In this document: positions 18,153-26,085 of the stretch, in pieces
Numbering within the stretch: position 1 is the stretch's first letter
Layout: every line of letters begins with the position of its first letter
Origin: Verrucomicrobiota bacterium
Lineage (GTDB): Bacteria > Verrucomicrobiota > Verrucomicrobiia > Chthoniobacterales > UBA10450
Direction of reading: 5' to 3'
Assembly: GCA_003218375.1 (NCBI GenBank)
Contig: QHNH01000011.1
Coordinates: 124,001 to 188,000 of the forward strand
DNA length: 64,000 nucleotides
Translations under genes and position numbers: made by a program
Notes under the pieces: generated by a model
Databases searched by the model: none
The model's input: only the letters and a program-made list of their open reading frames with translations
Told to the model about the DNA's origin: nothing

Positions 18153-19303
18153 GATTCCGGTCTCCTCGACCCGTGCTCTCCGTTCGTCTGACTTGAGACG
18201 GCGGCCAACTCCGCGCCTGGCGGGGACCCTCTTTCGTCCATCTGCTCTCGCTGGCGCACCAGCGGCAAGACATCGCGGCAGAATATGCGCATCTCCTCCC
18301 ACTTCGGCCACCCGTGAAGGATAAATTGAGAGATGCCAGCTTCCTTGAAGCGATAGATTTCATCCACAACTTCGTCGGGCGTCCCGACCAGGGCGATGGT
18401 GGTTGCACCGAGAGTTTGCACGGCGCCGGCCCAAAGATGTGGCGTCAACCATTCCTGCTCGCCGAGATCATAGGTGCTCCGCATCGACTCGGCATCGGAT
18501 GCCTTGACAAAGGAAGCCTCGCTCCCCTGGCGACGTTGGATGGCTGGCGCGTCGAGCAACCCCCGGGTCGCGGCGATGGCTTCCCGGCGCGTCGGCCTAA
18601 CGATGCAGGAAAGCCGCAGGCCGACCTCGGTGCCACTGAGGCGCATGGCTGCCGCCTGCGGGGCGACATTCTCCGGCGTATCGGCAAAACGAAGCCAGCA
18701 ATCCGCCAGCGCGGAGGCGGCCTCGCGAGCATTTGCGGAGCCGCCGCCGACGTAGATCTCAGGCGCCGACCGATCGGGTGCGACGAATGGCGTTCTCAAA
18801 CGGCCATCCTGGATTCGGTAGTGCTGGCCGGAGAAATTCACTGGCTCTTCCGCGGACCAAAAGCGATCGCAGATGGTGAGATATTCCTTCATGCGCTCGT
18901 AGCGCGTATCGTGCGCCGCGTTGTCCCCGTAGGTTAGCTGCTCCGCTGGGGAATAGCCGGCCACCATGTTCAAAGTGATCCGCCCCGAAGCGAGGGTGGA
19001 GAACGTGTTGACCTGCTGCGCGAAAAGGGCCGGCGACATTAGGCCGGGGCGGTGGGCGACCATAAACTTCAGGCGCTCGGTGGAGGCGGCGAGAGCCATC
19101 CCGAGCACCATCGGGTCCGGCTTAGCGCTGCTAATATCCACCAGCGCGGAATCGATGCCACTCTGCTCCGCCTCGCGACAGAAGGCGATTTGCGCCGCCA
19201 TTTCAGGGAGCGCGACGGCGGAAGAGAGACGTTCCGGCGCGATTGCGCCCTGCAAGTCCCCGCCTTGGATGAGCCGCCAATGGAAACGAAGCGGCGCTGT
19301 CAT
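18149..19303 (-). CDS. Luciferase-like (LLM) flavin-dependent monooxygenase, copy A
   Basis: 384 aa with the TIM-barrel LLM pattern: LRFHWRLIQGGD at the start, AEQSGIDSALVD, LKFMVAHRPGLMSPALFAQQ, SGRITLNMVAGYSPAE, YGDNAAHDTRYERMKEYL and PEIYVGGGSANAREAA. These are close to SsuD/NtaA-type two-component monooxygenases, which use FMNH2 from a separate reductase; an FMN reductase gene is at 27610-28206. The paralogue at 19995-21128 shares nearly all motifs. The C-terminal tail (about residues 355-384) is low-complexity and overlaps the next gene by 4 bp. Substrate unknown. Confidence 0.88.
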   Translation of the reverse strand: MTAPLRFHWRLIQGGDLQGAIAPERLSSAVALPEMAAQIAFCREAEQSGIDSALVDISSAKPDPMVLGMALAASTERLKFMVAHRPGLMSPALFAQQVNTFSTLASGRITLNMVAGYSPAEQLTYGDNAAHDTRYERMKEYLTICDRFWSAEEPVNFSGQHYRIQDGRLRTPFVAPDRSAPEIYVGGGSANAREAASALADCWLRFADTPENVAPQAAAMRLSGTEVGLRLSCIVRPTRREAIAATRGLLDAPAIQRRQGSEASFVKASDAESMRSTYDLGEQEWLTPHLWAGAVQTLGATTIALVGTPDEVVDEIYRFKEAGISQFILHGWPKWEEMRIFCRDVLPLVRQREQMDERGSPPGAELAAVSSQTNGEHGSRRPES

Positions 19304-19998
19304 GTTGCTACGTCCGCGACCTTCGTTCCCTTGGCAGGGGCCGGCCAGCTGTCGCCTAAGTAGATGAAAGCCTGAGCCTCGTTGGTGTGAATAAACTCAG
19401 TAAATCGTAACTCTGGATTCGCTTGCCCAAATTCTCCCCACGCCCGCCGCTCGCCTCGCTCCGGGTCGCCGTAAAAGCAAAACCAATCATCGAAGATGAC
19501 GATCGTTCCCGGCCGCAGGAATTGTCTCACGAACGCAAGCACCGGCACGGTCGATCGGTACAAATCGCAATCGATAAAAATGACGGCGGCCTTTTGGGGA
19601 AGGAAAGTTTCCGCCAGGGCCGCGGTGAGACTTTGATCGTAAAAGCCTTTGACTGTGCGAAGACGCTCCGGCGGCACTCCCCCGCCCACGGTAATGTTGA
19701 TGAAATCCGTCTCGCTGGTGGCTAAACCACCTTGTTTCCAGATCGGCTGCCGATCGATCTCGGAAATTTCGGGCAGGCCGGCGAAGGAATCGAAGCCGAC
19801 ATACGTCCAATCGAAACGCGCACCGGTGTGCTCCCAGGCCAGACGCATCGTCCGAGCTTCGTGGCACCCGAACTCGAAATAATAGCCATCGTTTAAGGAG
19901 TTGAGGGAGCAAAACCGGGCGATGCTGGAAAAAATATATTCGCGCTGAAGGTCGCGAAACGTTTGGTGGTCAAGCTCGAGAGGTTGTGTTGCTCTCAT
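19300..19998 (-). CDS. TylF/MycF-like SAM-dependent O-methyltransferase
   Basis: 232 aa. The motifs match macrocin-O-methyltransferase (TylF) relatives: YYFEFGCHEARTMRLAWEHTG (SAM site, here FGC rather than the more usual FGV), YVGFDSFAGLPE, FIDCDLYRSTVPVLAFV and TIVIFDDWFCFYGDPERGE. The acidic residues of DCDLYxST and DDW bind the catalytic metal in this family. TylF-type enzymes methylate sugar hydroxyls on natural products. Both ends are coupled by 4-bp overlaps with luciferase-like genes, so methylation and flavin-dependent oxidation probably act on the same product. Confidence 0.87.
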   Translation of the reverse strand: MRATQPLELDHQTFRDLQREYIFSSIARFCSLNSLNDGYYFEFGCHEARTMRLAWEHTGARFDWTYVGFDSFAGLPEISEIDRQPIWKQGGLATSETDFINITVGGGVPPERLRTVKGFYDQSLTAALAETFLPQKAAVIFIDCDLYRSTVPVLAFVRQFLRPGTIVIFDDWFCFYGDPERGERRAWGEFGQANPELRFTEFIHTNEAQAFIYLGDSWPAPAKGTKVADVAT

Positions 19999-21128
19999 CG
20001 TTTTAGCTCGGCGTTTTCGCGTTCGCGCACTCGCGGGAGGACCTCGCGCCCGAAAAAAGTCATCTCATCCAAGTCCGGCCAACCGGTGAACAAAAATTGG
20101 GTGACGCCGATTTCCTTGTATTCCAACAGCGCACCGGCGACTTCCTCGGCGCTCCCAAGGAGGGCTATCGCCGGCGCGCCCAAGACGGGAACGGCTCCGG
20201 TCCATAGAGTCCTGGTAGCCCAAGGGGTGAGGGACTGCCGGGCGAGGTAGGTCAATTCAAACGCGGCGGCATCCGTGTGCCGTTCGAAGCTTCGCTGGAT
20301 GGCGCGGGCCTTTTCACCGAATTGTCCGATGAGGTGGCAGCCCGCTTGGACCGCCTCGTCGCGAGTGGGCCGGGCGATGAGCGACACAAGGAGACCCACC
20401 TCCGTTCCTGTTTGGATCACGGGCGCGATCTTATCCGCCAGCGATGCCGGCGGCTCGGCAAACCGCCACAGACAATCCGCATGGCGGATCGCGAGCGCCG
20501 CACTTTCCTCCGAATTTCCTTCCAGAAAGATCTCCGGCCGGCGCACACCGTTCATGCTGAATGGCGTAGGCAGCCGCCCACCGGTGATCTGATAGTAGCG
20601 CCCCGCAAGATTCACCTCCTGGCCGTCCGCTTCCCAAAGCGCCCGGCAGGCGGTGAGAAATTCATCCAGGCGGGCGTAGCGCTCCGCACGCGGCAGCCAG
20701 TCGCCATAGTATTGAAGTTCATGCGGCGTATGGCCGCCGACTAGGTTGATATGGACTCGCCCTCCAACGAACAGGGCAAGCGTGTTGATTTGCTGGACAA
20801 AAGCGGCTGGCGAAATCAGCCCCGGCCGGCAAGCGACCATGAACTTGACTCGTCGGGTCTTCAGTCCAAGGCAAGTGGAGAGCAGAATGGGATCGGGGCA
20901 GGTGGAGCCAATCGCCATCAGCAGCGAATCAATGCCGTGTTCGTCGGCGCATTGGCAAAGCTCCAACTGCGCCTCGAACGGCAGCCGGCCGGATAGTTCT
21001 TCTGTCGGCTCGGAGCGGCGAAACCGATTGCCCGCCTGCGAAAGGCTCCAGTGGAATCGGAGCGCCTTGCCGGGATCCACCGGTCGCGGCACTGCCGTTG
21101 GGCGGGGAGGGTGAGTGAGACCGCTCAT
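19995..21128 (-). CDS. Luciferase-like (LLM) flavin-dependent monooxygenase, copy B
   Basis: 377 aa, paralogous to the LLM gene at 18149-19303: ALRFHWSLSQAGN, ADEHGIDSLLMAIG, VKFMVACRPGLISPAAFVQQ, GGRVHINLVGGHTPHELQYYGDWLPRAERYARLDEFL (read as successive motifs) and PEIFLEGNSEESAA. FMNH2 is probably supplied by the FMN reductase encoded upstream. The pair may act on successive positions or form a heteromer like bacterial luciferase alpha/beta; the near-equal length fits both ideas. Overlaps the neighbours by 4 bp on both sides. Confidence 0.88.
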   Translation of the reverse strand: MSGLTHPPRPTAVPRPVDPGKALRFHWSLSQAGNRFRRSEPTEELSGRLPFEAQLELCQCADEHGIDSLLMAIGSTCPDPILLSTCLGLKTRRVKFMVACRPGLISPAAFVQQINTLALFVGGRVHINLVGGHTPHELQYYGDWLPRAERYARLDEFLTACRALWEADGQEVNLAGRYYQITGGRLPTPFSMNGVRRPEIFLEGNSEESAALAIRHADCLWRFAEPPASLADKIAPVIQTGTEVGLLVSLIARPTRDEAVQAGCHLIGQFGEKARAIQRSFERHTDAAAFELTYLARQSLTPWATRTLWTGAVPVLGAPAIALLGSAEEVAGALLEYKEIGVTQFLFTGWPDLDEMTFFGREVLPRVRERENAELKR

Positions 21129-21967
21129 CGCTGCACCGCCTCCCGCCGGTAAAAGAACTCTCGCTTGAGATAACTCGAGCGCGGGCTCGAATCCTTGAAC
21201 CGGTGAAAGGACGCGATAATAATCAGACCCTTGTTCTCATTCGCCGCGAGAGTAATCTCCGCAAAATCGAGGTCGTATCGGGCGAGGAACGCCACCGCCC
21301 GTCCGCCACTCACGTCATATCCGTGCGGGTTTGCTTCCGCCTCCCCCCACGGCTCCGCACGGCCCGCCCCAAAAACGCGAAGGTAATAGCGGCCCTCGCG
21401 CGGGAAGAGATCGAAATGCGTGATCGCGATCGTCTCGGGATTCGTGTTTGTCCAATGCCCGGTCAGGTTCGACATATCGATGGCGCCGGTGGCCGTCCCC
21501 GCCTTCGGCAAATCGCTGAAGGCCGCGCACGGCTCGCCCGCCGGAAGCGATTCGGGCCGATGCGCCACCTCCTTGCTGAAAAACTCTCGCGTGAAATAAG
21601 CTGGCCGCCCGCTTCCGTCGCTGAACTCATTATAGCTTTGGATGACGAGGGTGCCGTACTTGATGTTCCCCGCTATCCGCGTCTTCATGAAGCCGAAGTC
21701 GTAGTCGGCGGTCAGCCCGGTAATGACGGAGGAGCCAATCCGATCCACGTACGGCGTCGCCAATGTCTCTCCCCAGTCGATTGGCTCCCGGTCGTTGGCG
21801 CCAAAGGCCCGCATGACGATCGCTCCATCCCGGAGCGCGATGACGATCCTGCTGATCTCGCCGGTATCCGGATCAGAATTGAACCAGAGGCCCTCCATCC
21901 CCTCCGGCGGCAATCCTACTGCGTGGGTCTCATCGCCGCCACGGTCGTTCGAACGGGTATATCTCAT
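21125..21967 (-). CDS. Unknown protein with two tandem copies of a beta-rich domain
   Basis: Start chosen at ATG 21967, 8 bp after the stop of the PhyH gene. A longer frame to 22297 would run antiparallel to nothing and overlap the PhyH gene, so it is rejected. The 280-aa protein is an internal duplication. Repeat 1 has GLWFNSDPDTGEISRIVIA, DYDFGFMKTRIAGNIKYGTLVI and YFTREFF. Repeat 2 has GHWTNTNPETIAITHFDLF, RYDLDFAEITLAANENKGLI and YLKREFFYR. Each repeat looks like a small all-beta, lipocalin- or avidin-like barrel. No catalytic residues are evident. Its position between PhyH and LLM genes suggests a binding or carrier role. I do not recognise a named family. Confidence 0.78.
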   Translation of the reverse strand: MRYTRSNDRGGDETHAVGLPPEGMEGLWFNSDPDTGEISRIVIALRDGAIVMRAFGANDREPIDWGETLATPYVDRIGSSVITGLTADYDFGFMKTRIAGNIKYGTLVIQSYNEFSDGSGRPAYFTREFFSKEVAHRPESLPAGEPCAAFSDLPKAGTATGAIDMSNLTGHWTNTNPETIAITHFDLFPREGRYYLRVFGAGRAEPWGEAEANPHGYDVSGGRAVAFLARYDLDFAEITLAANENKGLIIIASFHRFKDSSPRSSYLKREFFYRREAVQR

Positions 21968-21975
21968 AGATGAAG

Positions 21976-22797
21976 CTAGGTCGGGGAGGCGATCCTGCGT
22001 GCTTCCGTGGTTCGGCGCACCAGCTCGGCTTGCGCGGCGATTGCCTCGGCGAAGCGATACGCGGGGGGCGACTCCAAGTGCTCGAAATAGCCTTCCTCGT
22101 CCCGGCCGCGCGCCAGAACCGTGGGGACGGGAACAACAGCTTGCCTGACGGAGGGCGCGACATAGCGGACGGCAAACCCGAGGCGCGGCTCCGCCGAGTG
22201 GTTCGGGTTTGAGCCATGGACCACGTTCACATGATGCAGGGACATTTCCCCAGCGCGCAGAACCACGTCCAAGGTGTCGCGCTCTTGCACTTCGCACGCG
22301 ATTTCCAATCCGCTCGGGAGAAGATTCTTTTCCGAGCTAGCGGAGTTCGAATGTTTCGCCCTGCCATTGAGGTGGGATTCGGGAACGACTCGCATGCAGC
22401 CGTTCGCCACGTTGCTCTCCGAAAGCGCTATCCAGGCGGAGACCAATAACGGTTCGTTCAAGTCCAGATAGTATCCATCCTGGTGCCAGGAAACGAAGGT
22501 CCCGTCGTGCGGATATTTGCAAAACAAGGAAGCGTGATGGACCAGAATGTTCGGCCCGATGATTTGCTCGACTGCATCGAGCACGCGTGGGTGCGTTGCC
22601 AAATCGTAGGCCCAGCGGTGAAAGAGGTGGGGGTTGCGGGATTGCGCCGCACTGGGTGGGGAGCCGAGTTGCTCGCAAAACTGTTCGTAGGCGCCTCGGA
22701 AGTTTGCTAATTCCGCTTTCGACAAGGCGAAAACGGGAAACAGGATTCCGCTTCGCCGATAGGCGCCGACTTCTTGTTCGCTCAGTGGTCGATGCAT
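21976..22797 (-). CDS. Phytanoyl-CoA dioxygenase (PhyH) family oxygenase, copy B
   Basis: Start placed at ATG 22797 (MHRPLSEQEVGAY), 25 bp after the upstream gene; the frame is open to 22911 but that would overlap it. The 273-aa protein has VSWHQDG (HxD iron ligands), HHVNVVHGSNPNHS with the distal His, and LGFAVRY with a 2-oxoglutarate-binding Arg. CKYPHDGTFVSWHQDG aligns with copy A at 17313-18152 (CKYARDPAFAPWHQDG). Function: Fe(II)/2OG hydroxylation of a cluster intermediate, substrate unknown. Confidence 0.88.
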   Translation of the reverse strand: MHRPLSEQEVGAYRRSGILFPVFALSKAELANFRGAYEQFCEQLGSPPSAAQSRNPHLFHRWAYDLATHPRVLDAVEQIIGPNILVHHASLFCKYPHDGTFVSWHQDGYYLDLNEPLLVSAWIALSESNVANGCMRVVPESHLNGRAKHSNSASSEKNLLPSGLEIACEVQERDTLDVVLRAGEMSLHHVNVVHGSNPNHSAEPRLGFAVRYVAPSVRQAVVPVPTVLARGRDEEGYFEHLESPPAYRFAEAIAAQAELVRRTTEARRIASPT

Positions 22798-22822
22798 ACT
22801 CGGGATTGCTAAGAAATATTCT

Positions 22823-23851
22823 TCACGGCGCAGTGAGCGCAGCGCATCCGTCGACACACGCCAGCCAAGTCCGGTCCTCCAAACGCTGCGGATCGATGTG
22901 ATGCATGCCACGCCGGTTCCATTCTTCCTTTCCAGGGCCGAGGATCGGGCCGATCTCTCTCTCGGCGTACGAAGTCGTAGTGAGATCCGTCAAGCCAAAC
23001 CCACGCACCGCAGTTCCGTATTGCGGGTGGCAATCCTGCCCAAACCGAACCAGGTTCCCGTCTAAAGTGATTACCCGTCCCGCGGGCCGAGCCCCCCGCC
23101 GGTTGCCGGCGATTAACGGGCGGCTCGCGTGCTCGCGCCATTCGGCTTCGAGTGCCGGGGCGCTGAAGAGATTCAGCATATCATGGCCGGAAGGATTGCC
23201 ACAGCAGAGCAACCACCAGCGACCGTTGTACTCGAAGGCGCTCGGGTCCGCGTAAGCGCCTAAAATTAGCTCTCGCAAATACCGCCACCTGGTGGGGAAG
23301 GGATCGCCGAGATAGAGACGAACGGCCCCGGCGCCAAGCGTCTCCGGCAGCAGGTAATGCTTCCCTTCGCTGTTAAAAACATACGGATAGGAAAGATGAA
23401 AAGGCTCCCTCAACACGACGCCTTCATAGGTCCACGCCACTCCGTCCGCACTCCGGGCCAACGCGATCTCGCCCCGCCCGGTATCGACATTCATGACCTC
23501 CATGAACATGACCCATCCATCACCGTCTCTGGCCATAAACGGATCGGCGACAAAAGCAGCCGGAATGTCGGTGACATGATGTCGCGTCACCACCGGATTG
23601 CGTGCTCCAGGATGTGGTCGCAGCCCCTGCAGATTGTCGCCACAATAGATGCCGATAGACCACGCCGGATAGGGCCGGTCGTCCGGCCTCTTCGGGCTTG
23701 GAGCACCGTGGTTAATACCGCCTGGGTGGGCGGACGGTCCAAGTCGGACATTGGCTCGGTTCTGATGCGGGGGAGCGTGGGTCGTTTTTGGCATTGGGAG
23801 GTAGAAGCCCCCATAGAGGGCACCGGGCGAGATTAGCGGATGCGGTGTCAT
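22823..23851 (-). CDS. GH43-like / glucosamine-inositolphosphorylceramide-transferase-type beta-propeller protein
   Basis: 342 aa. The core resembles the N-terminal domain of the GINT1-like family and GH43-like five-bladed propellers: IPAAFVADPFMARDGDGWVM, FMEVMN, GEIALARSADGVAWTYEG, YPYVFNSEGKHYLLPET, WRYLRELILGAYADPSAFEY and WWLLCCGNPSGHDMLNLF. This domain is common in bacterial sugar-modification clusters next to glycosyltransferases. The first about 65 residues are Pro/His-rich and poorly conserved; the start may be at an internal Met. It is the first gene of the lower half of the minus-strand run and is divergent from the 2OG oxygenase at 24036. Its biochemical activity here is uncertain. 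Confidence 0.75.
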   Translation of the reverse strand: MTPHPLISPGALYGGFYLPMPKTTHAPPHQNRANVRLGPSAHPGGINHGAPSPKRPDDRPYPAWSIGIYCGDNLQGLRPHPGARNPVVTRHHVTDIPAAFVADPFMARDGDGWVMFMEVMNVDTGRGEIALARSADGVAWTYEGVVLREPFHLSYPYVFNSEGKHYLLPETLGAGAVRLYLGDPFPTRWRYLRELILGAYADPSAFEYNGRWWLLCCGNPSGHDMLNLFSAPALEAEWREHASRPLIAGNRRGARPAGRVITLDGNLVRFGQDCHPQYGTAVRGFGLTDLTTTSYAEREIGPILGPGKEEWNRRGMHHIDPQRLEDRTWLACVDGCAALTAP

Positions 23852-24035
23852 CGGTCATCATCAAAAATTATTGTAGCCGAGTTTGCCCGGTCGTGATTCA
23901 AACTCGGTGCCACGCTCCAAAAAAAACCTTGGCAAAGCGAAGCGGATCGCCACACTCGATACAACCGAATCGCGTGCATGATCCGCGCGCTGGCGGTTAC
24001 CAGTTCGCAAGGTGCAAAAGCAGATTCCGAATGGA

Positions 24036-24656
24036 ATGACGCCTGATCCCCCGATTACCACGCTGAGGCAGGAATTCGCGCCGAACTGCATCTGGACGTT
24101 CACCGTTCCGGATCACGAGCGCCTCAACGCGGAGCTGATCGCCCTGATCGAAGAAGAGCGGCGGATTTCGCCGGAGGGTCGCGCCTGCGCGGGCCGGGAG
24201 ATGTGGCAAAGCCAGAGGCAGGTGACCGACGACCCGCCCGTGCGGGAGCTGTTCAAGTCGATCTTCCGGGCGGCAGTTGAAGTCGCGGCCTTCCTGCGTT
24301 GGGACGTGGCGGGCAAGAAGCCCGTTTGCAAAGTGTGCTGGGCCAACATCCACGGCAAAGGTGGGTATCATACCCGGCACATCCATCCCGCGACCATCCA
24401 GTTGAGCGGGGTCTACTATGCCAAGGCGAATAAGGCCTGCGGCGATATCATCTTCCACGATCTCTCAAGGTTCCTCGGCCTCTGGGCCGCGGCACCGAGC
24501 ACCCTGGAGTTAACTTCTCACAACCGTTCGCAACTCCCGGTCGAGCCCCAAGCAGGACTAGGGGTCCTCTTCCCCGCCTATGTGATGCATGAGGTCGCGG
24601 CAAACCGCAGCGAGGACGAGCGCATCGGTCTCGCCTACAACATCAATTTCGAATAA
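24036..24656 (+). CDS. TIGR02466-like putative 2OG-Fe(II) oxygenase
   Basis: 206 aa from ATG 24036 (a GTG at 24012 is an alternative). The motif WANIHGKGGYHTRHIHPATI followed by LSGVYYAKA and GDIIFHDLSR is typical of TIGR02466 putative 2OG-Fe(II) oxygenases, which often sit in phage or modification clusters. The second His/Arg region appears as FPAYVMHEVAANRSEDERI. It stands alone on the plus strand inside a minus-strand cluster, divergent from the GH43-like gene (160-bp gap) and convergent with the acyl-CoA-dehydrogenase-like gene (stops 55 bp apart), so it has its own promoter. Confidence 0.82.
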   Translation: MTPDPPITTLRQEFAPNCIWTFTVPDHERLNAELIALIEEERRISPEGRACAGREMWQSQRQVTDDPPVRELFKSIFRAAVEVAAFLRWDVAGKKPVCKVCWANIHGKGGYHTRHIHPATIQLSGVYYAKANKACGDIIFHDLSRFLGLWAAAPSTLELTSHNRSQLPVEPQAGLGVLFPAYVMHEVAANRSEDERIGLAYNINFE

Positions 24657-24711
24657 CGCGGTAATGGACGCCCAGTTCGGGCGCCATTGCCGTGATTTCG
24701 AACTTGCAGAC

Positions 24712-26085
24712 TCAAGTGTCAGCTCCATGCAGGCTGGGGCCAGCTGTTCGGCCTTCTCGCGCTGTGAGCGATGCGGTTCTTGCCACGGGGATTCGGCTTG
24801 ACTCGGTGGACGGGCTTGACGCCGAACTGGCTCCATTGCCGCTGGCATCCCTTGCCGGATCGAAGAACGAGTGATCGTGCTTCTCGCCGAGCAATTGCTG
24901 GCCCACCGTTGCCAGCACGTGGTCCGCATTGTCATGGCGAACGTAGAGTGACAGATCGCGGTAGATGCGTTCCACGGGGCTCGGCTTAAGAAGCGCGCGC
25001 GCTCCGCAGGCGCGGATGCAGTGATCGAGCGTCTCGGTGGCTAGCCTCTCGATGAGGTACCGCACCTTTGGGGCCGCCGCTTTTGCTTCTTCGATGGGGT
25101 GGCAGTCCCAAAGATCCGCTACGTGCTTCAGCCACAAGTGCGCTGTTTCGATATTGAGCGACATCGCGGCAATGCGATGGGCGACGTAAGGATCACCTGC
25201 TCGCTTCTGTTTGTGAATCGAAGCGAGCGCATACTCGTAGGCGGCCTCGGCTCCGCCTAGAAAGGTGGCTGCATAGTGCGGGGAGAAGCGCGTTTGCCAG
25301 CTCTCCTGCAGATATTGGCCGGAGCGGCCGATCACATCCTCCTCCGGAATGAACACGTCGTCGAACCGCGCCATGTAGCTGACCGTTGCCCGCATCCCAA
25401 TCGGGTTCCACCAGGAGCTATCGTAGCTTACTCCCGGTTGTGAGAGGTCGCAGCCCAGCAGGAATAGATCATCGGCAGACGCAGTCGCGTGCCGGGCGCC
25501 GCCCGGCCCTGCGGCATTCACGAGCAGGATCGCCCGGCGCGCGTGGCCCGCGCTCGTGGCATACGCTTTCGTGCCCCGGAGGATGTACCCTCCGGGCGCT
25601 CTTTCCAAAGAGGTGCCGAAGGCGGTTTTTTGTCCGGGCACGCTGGCCTGCGGTTCGCCGCTCCAAGCCACCCAAATGTCGCCACGCGAAACGATTCCCT
25701 CGAACCAGCGCTCCTTCTGCTCATTGCTCCCGAGTGCTGCAATCAGTACCTGGGAATTTACGTGGCCCTCCCAGCACCGCGCCAACGACATATTCGCCCG
25801 CGCGAGTTCCACTGTCATCAGCCAGAGCGTATGAGTGTCGTGTCCCGGCCCTAGCCCGAGCCCGCCGTAGCGCTCGGGCACGCAAGGCGAGAGGAGTGAC
25901 GCGCGGTACAAATCGTCGAAGTCCTGCGCCGGGAATTCCGCCGCCGCATCATAGCCCTCGGCGCGTCCAGCGAAGAGTCTCGCGGCGAGATCACGGATTC
26001 GCTCCACGTGGTGCGACCCCGCCCGTGGCGGATCATGCAATATGGACGCCTCCATTTCCGAAATTGGCAATTGAGAGCCGGTCAT
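24712..26085 (-). CDS. Acyl-CoA-dehydrogenase-fold flavin monooxygenase (DszC/SfnC-like)
   Basis: 457 aa with the acyl-CoA dehydrogenase fold: VPERYGGLGLGPGHDTHTLW, MTVELARANMSLARCWEGH, WVAWSGEP (flavin side), GYILRGTKAYATSAGHA, PIGMRATVSYMARFDDVFIPEEDVIG and, near the C-terminus, CIRACGARALLKPSPVERIYRDLSLYVRHDNADH. The catalytic Glu of true acyl-CoA dehydrogenases is not seen at the usual place, and the ending resembles dibenzothiophene or dimethylsulfone monooxygenases that use reduced flavin. That fits the linked FMN reductase. The C-terminal 45 residues are low-complexity. The start overlaps the AroDE-like gene by 53 bp; an internal ATG at 26055 is an alternative. Confidence 0.8.
   Translation of the reverse strand: MTGSQLPISEMEASILHDPPRAGSHHVERIRDLAARLFAGRAEGYDAAAEFPAQDFDDLYRASLLSPCVPERYGGLGLGPGHDTHTLWLMTVELARANMSLARCWEGHVNSQVLIAALGSNEQKERWFEGIVSRGDIWVAWSGEPQASVPGQKTAFGTSLERAPGGYILRGTKAYATSAGHARRAILLVNAAGPGGARHATASADDLFLLGCDLSQPGVSYDSSWWNPIGMRATVSYMARFDDVFIPEEDVIGRSGQYLQESWQTRFSPHYAATFLGGAEAAYEYALASIHKQKRAGDPYVAHRIAAMSLNIETAHLWLKHVADLWDCHPIEEAKAAAPKVRYLIERLATETLDHCIRACGARALLKPSPVERIYRDLSLYVRHDNADHVLATVGQQLLGEKHDHSFFDPARDASGNGASSASSPSTESSRIPVARTASLTAREGRTAGPSLHGADT

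Noticed and set aside
24712-26085. Standard acyl-CoA dehydrogenase
   Set aside because: Cluster context with FMN reductase and DszC-like C-terminus favour a monooxygenase; catalytic Glu not found where expected.
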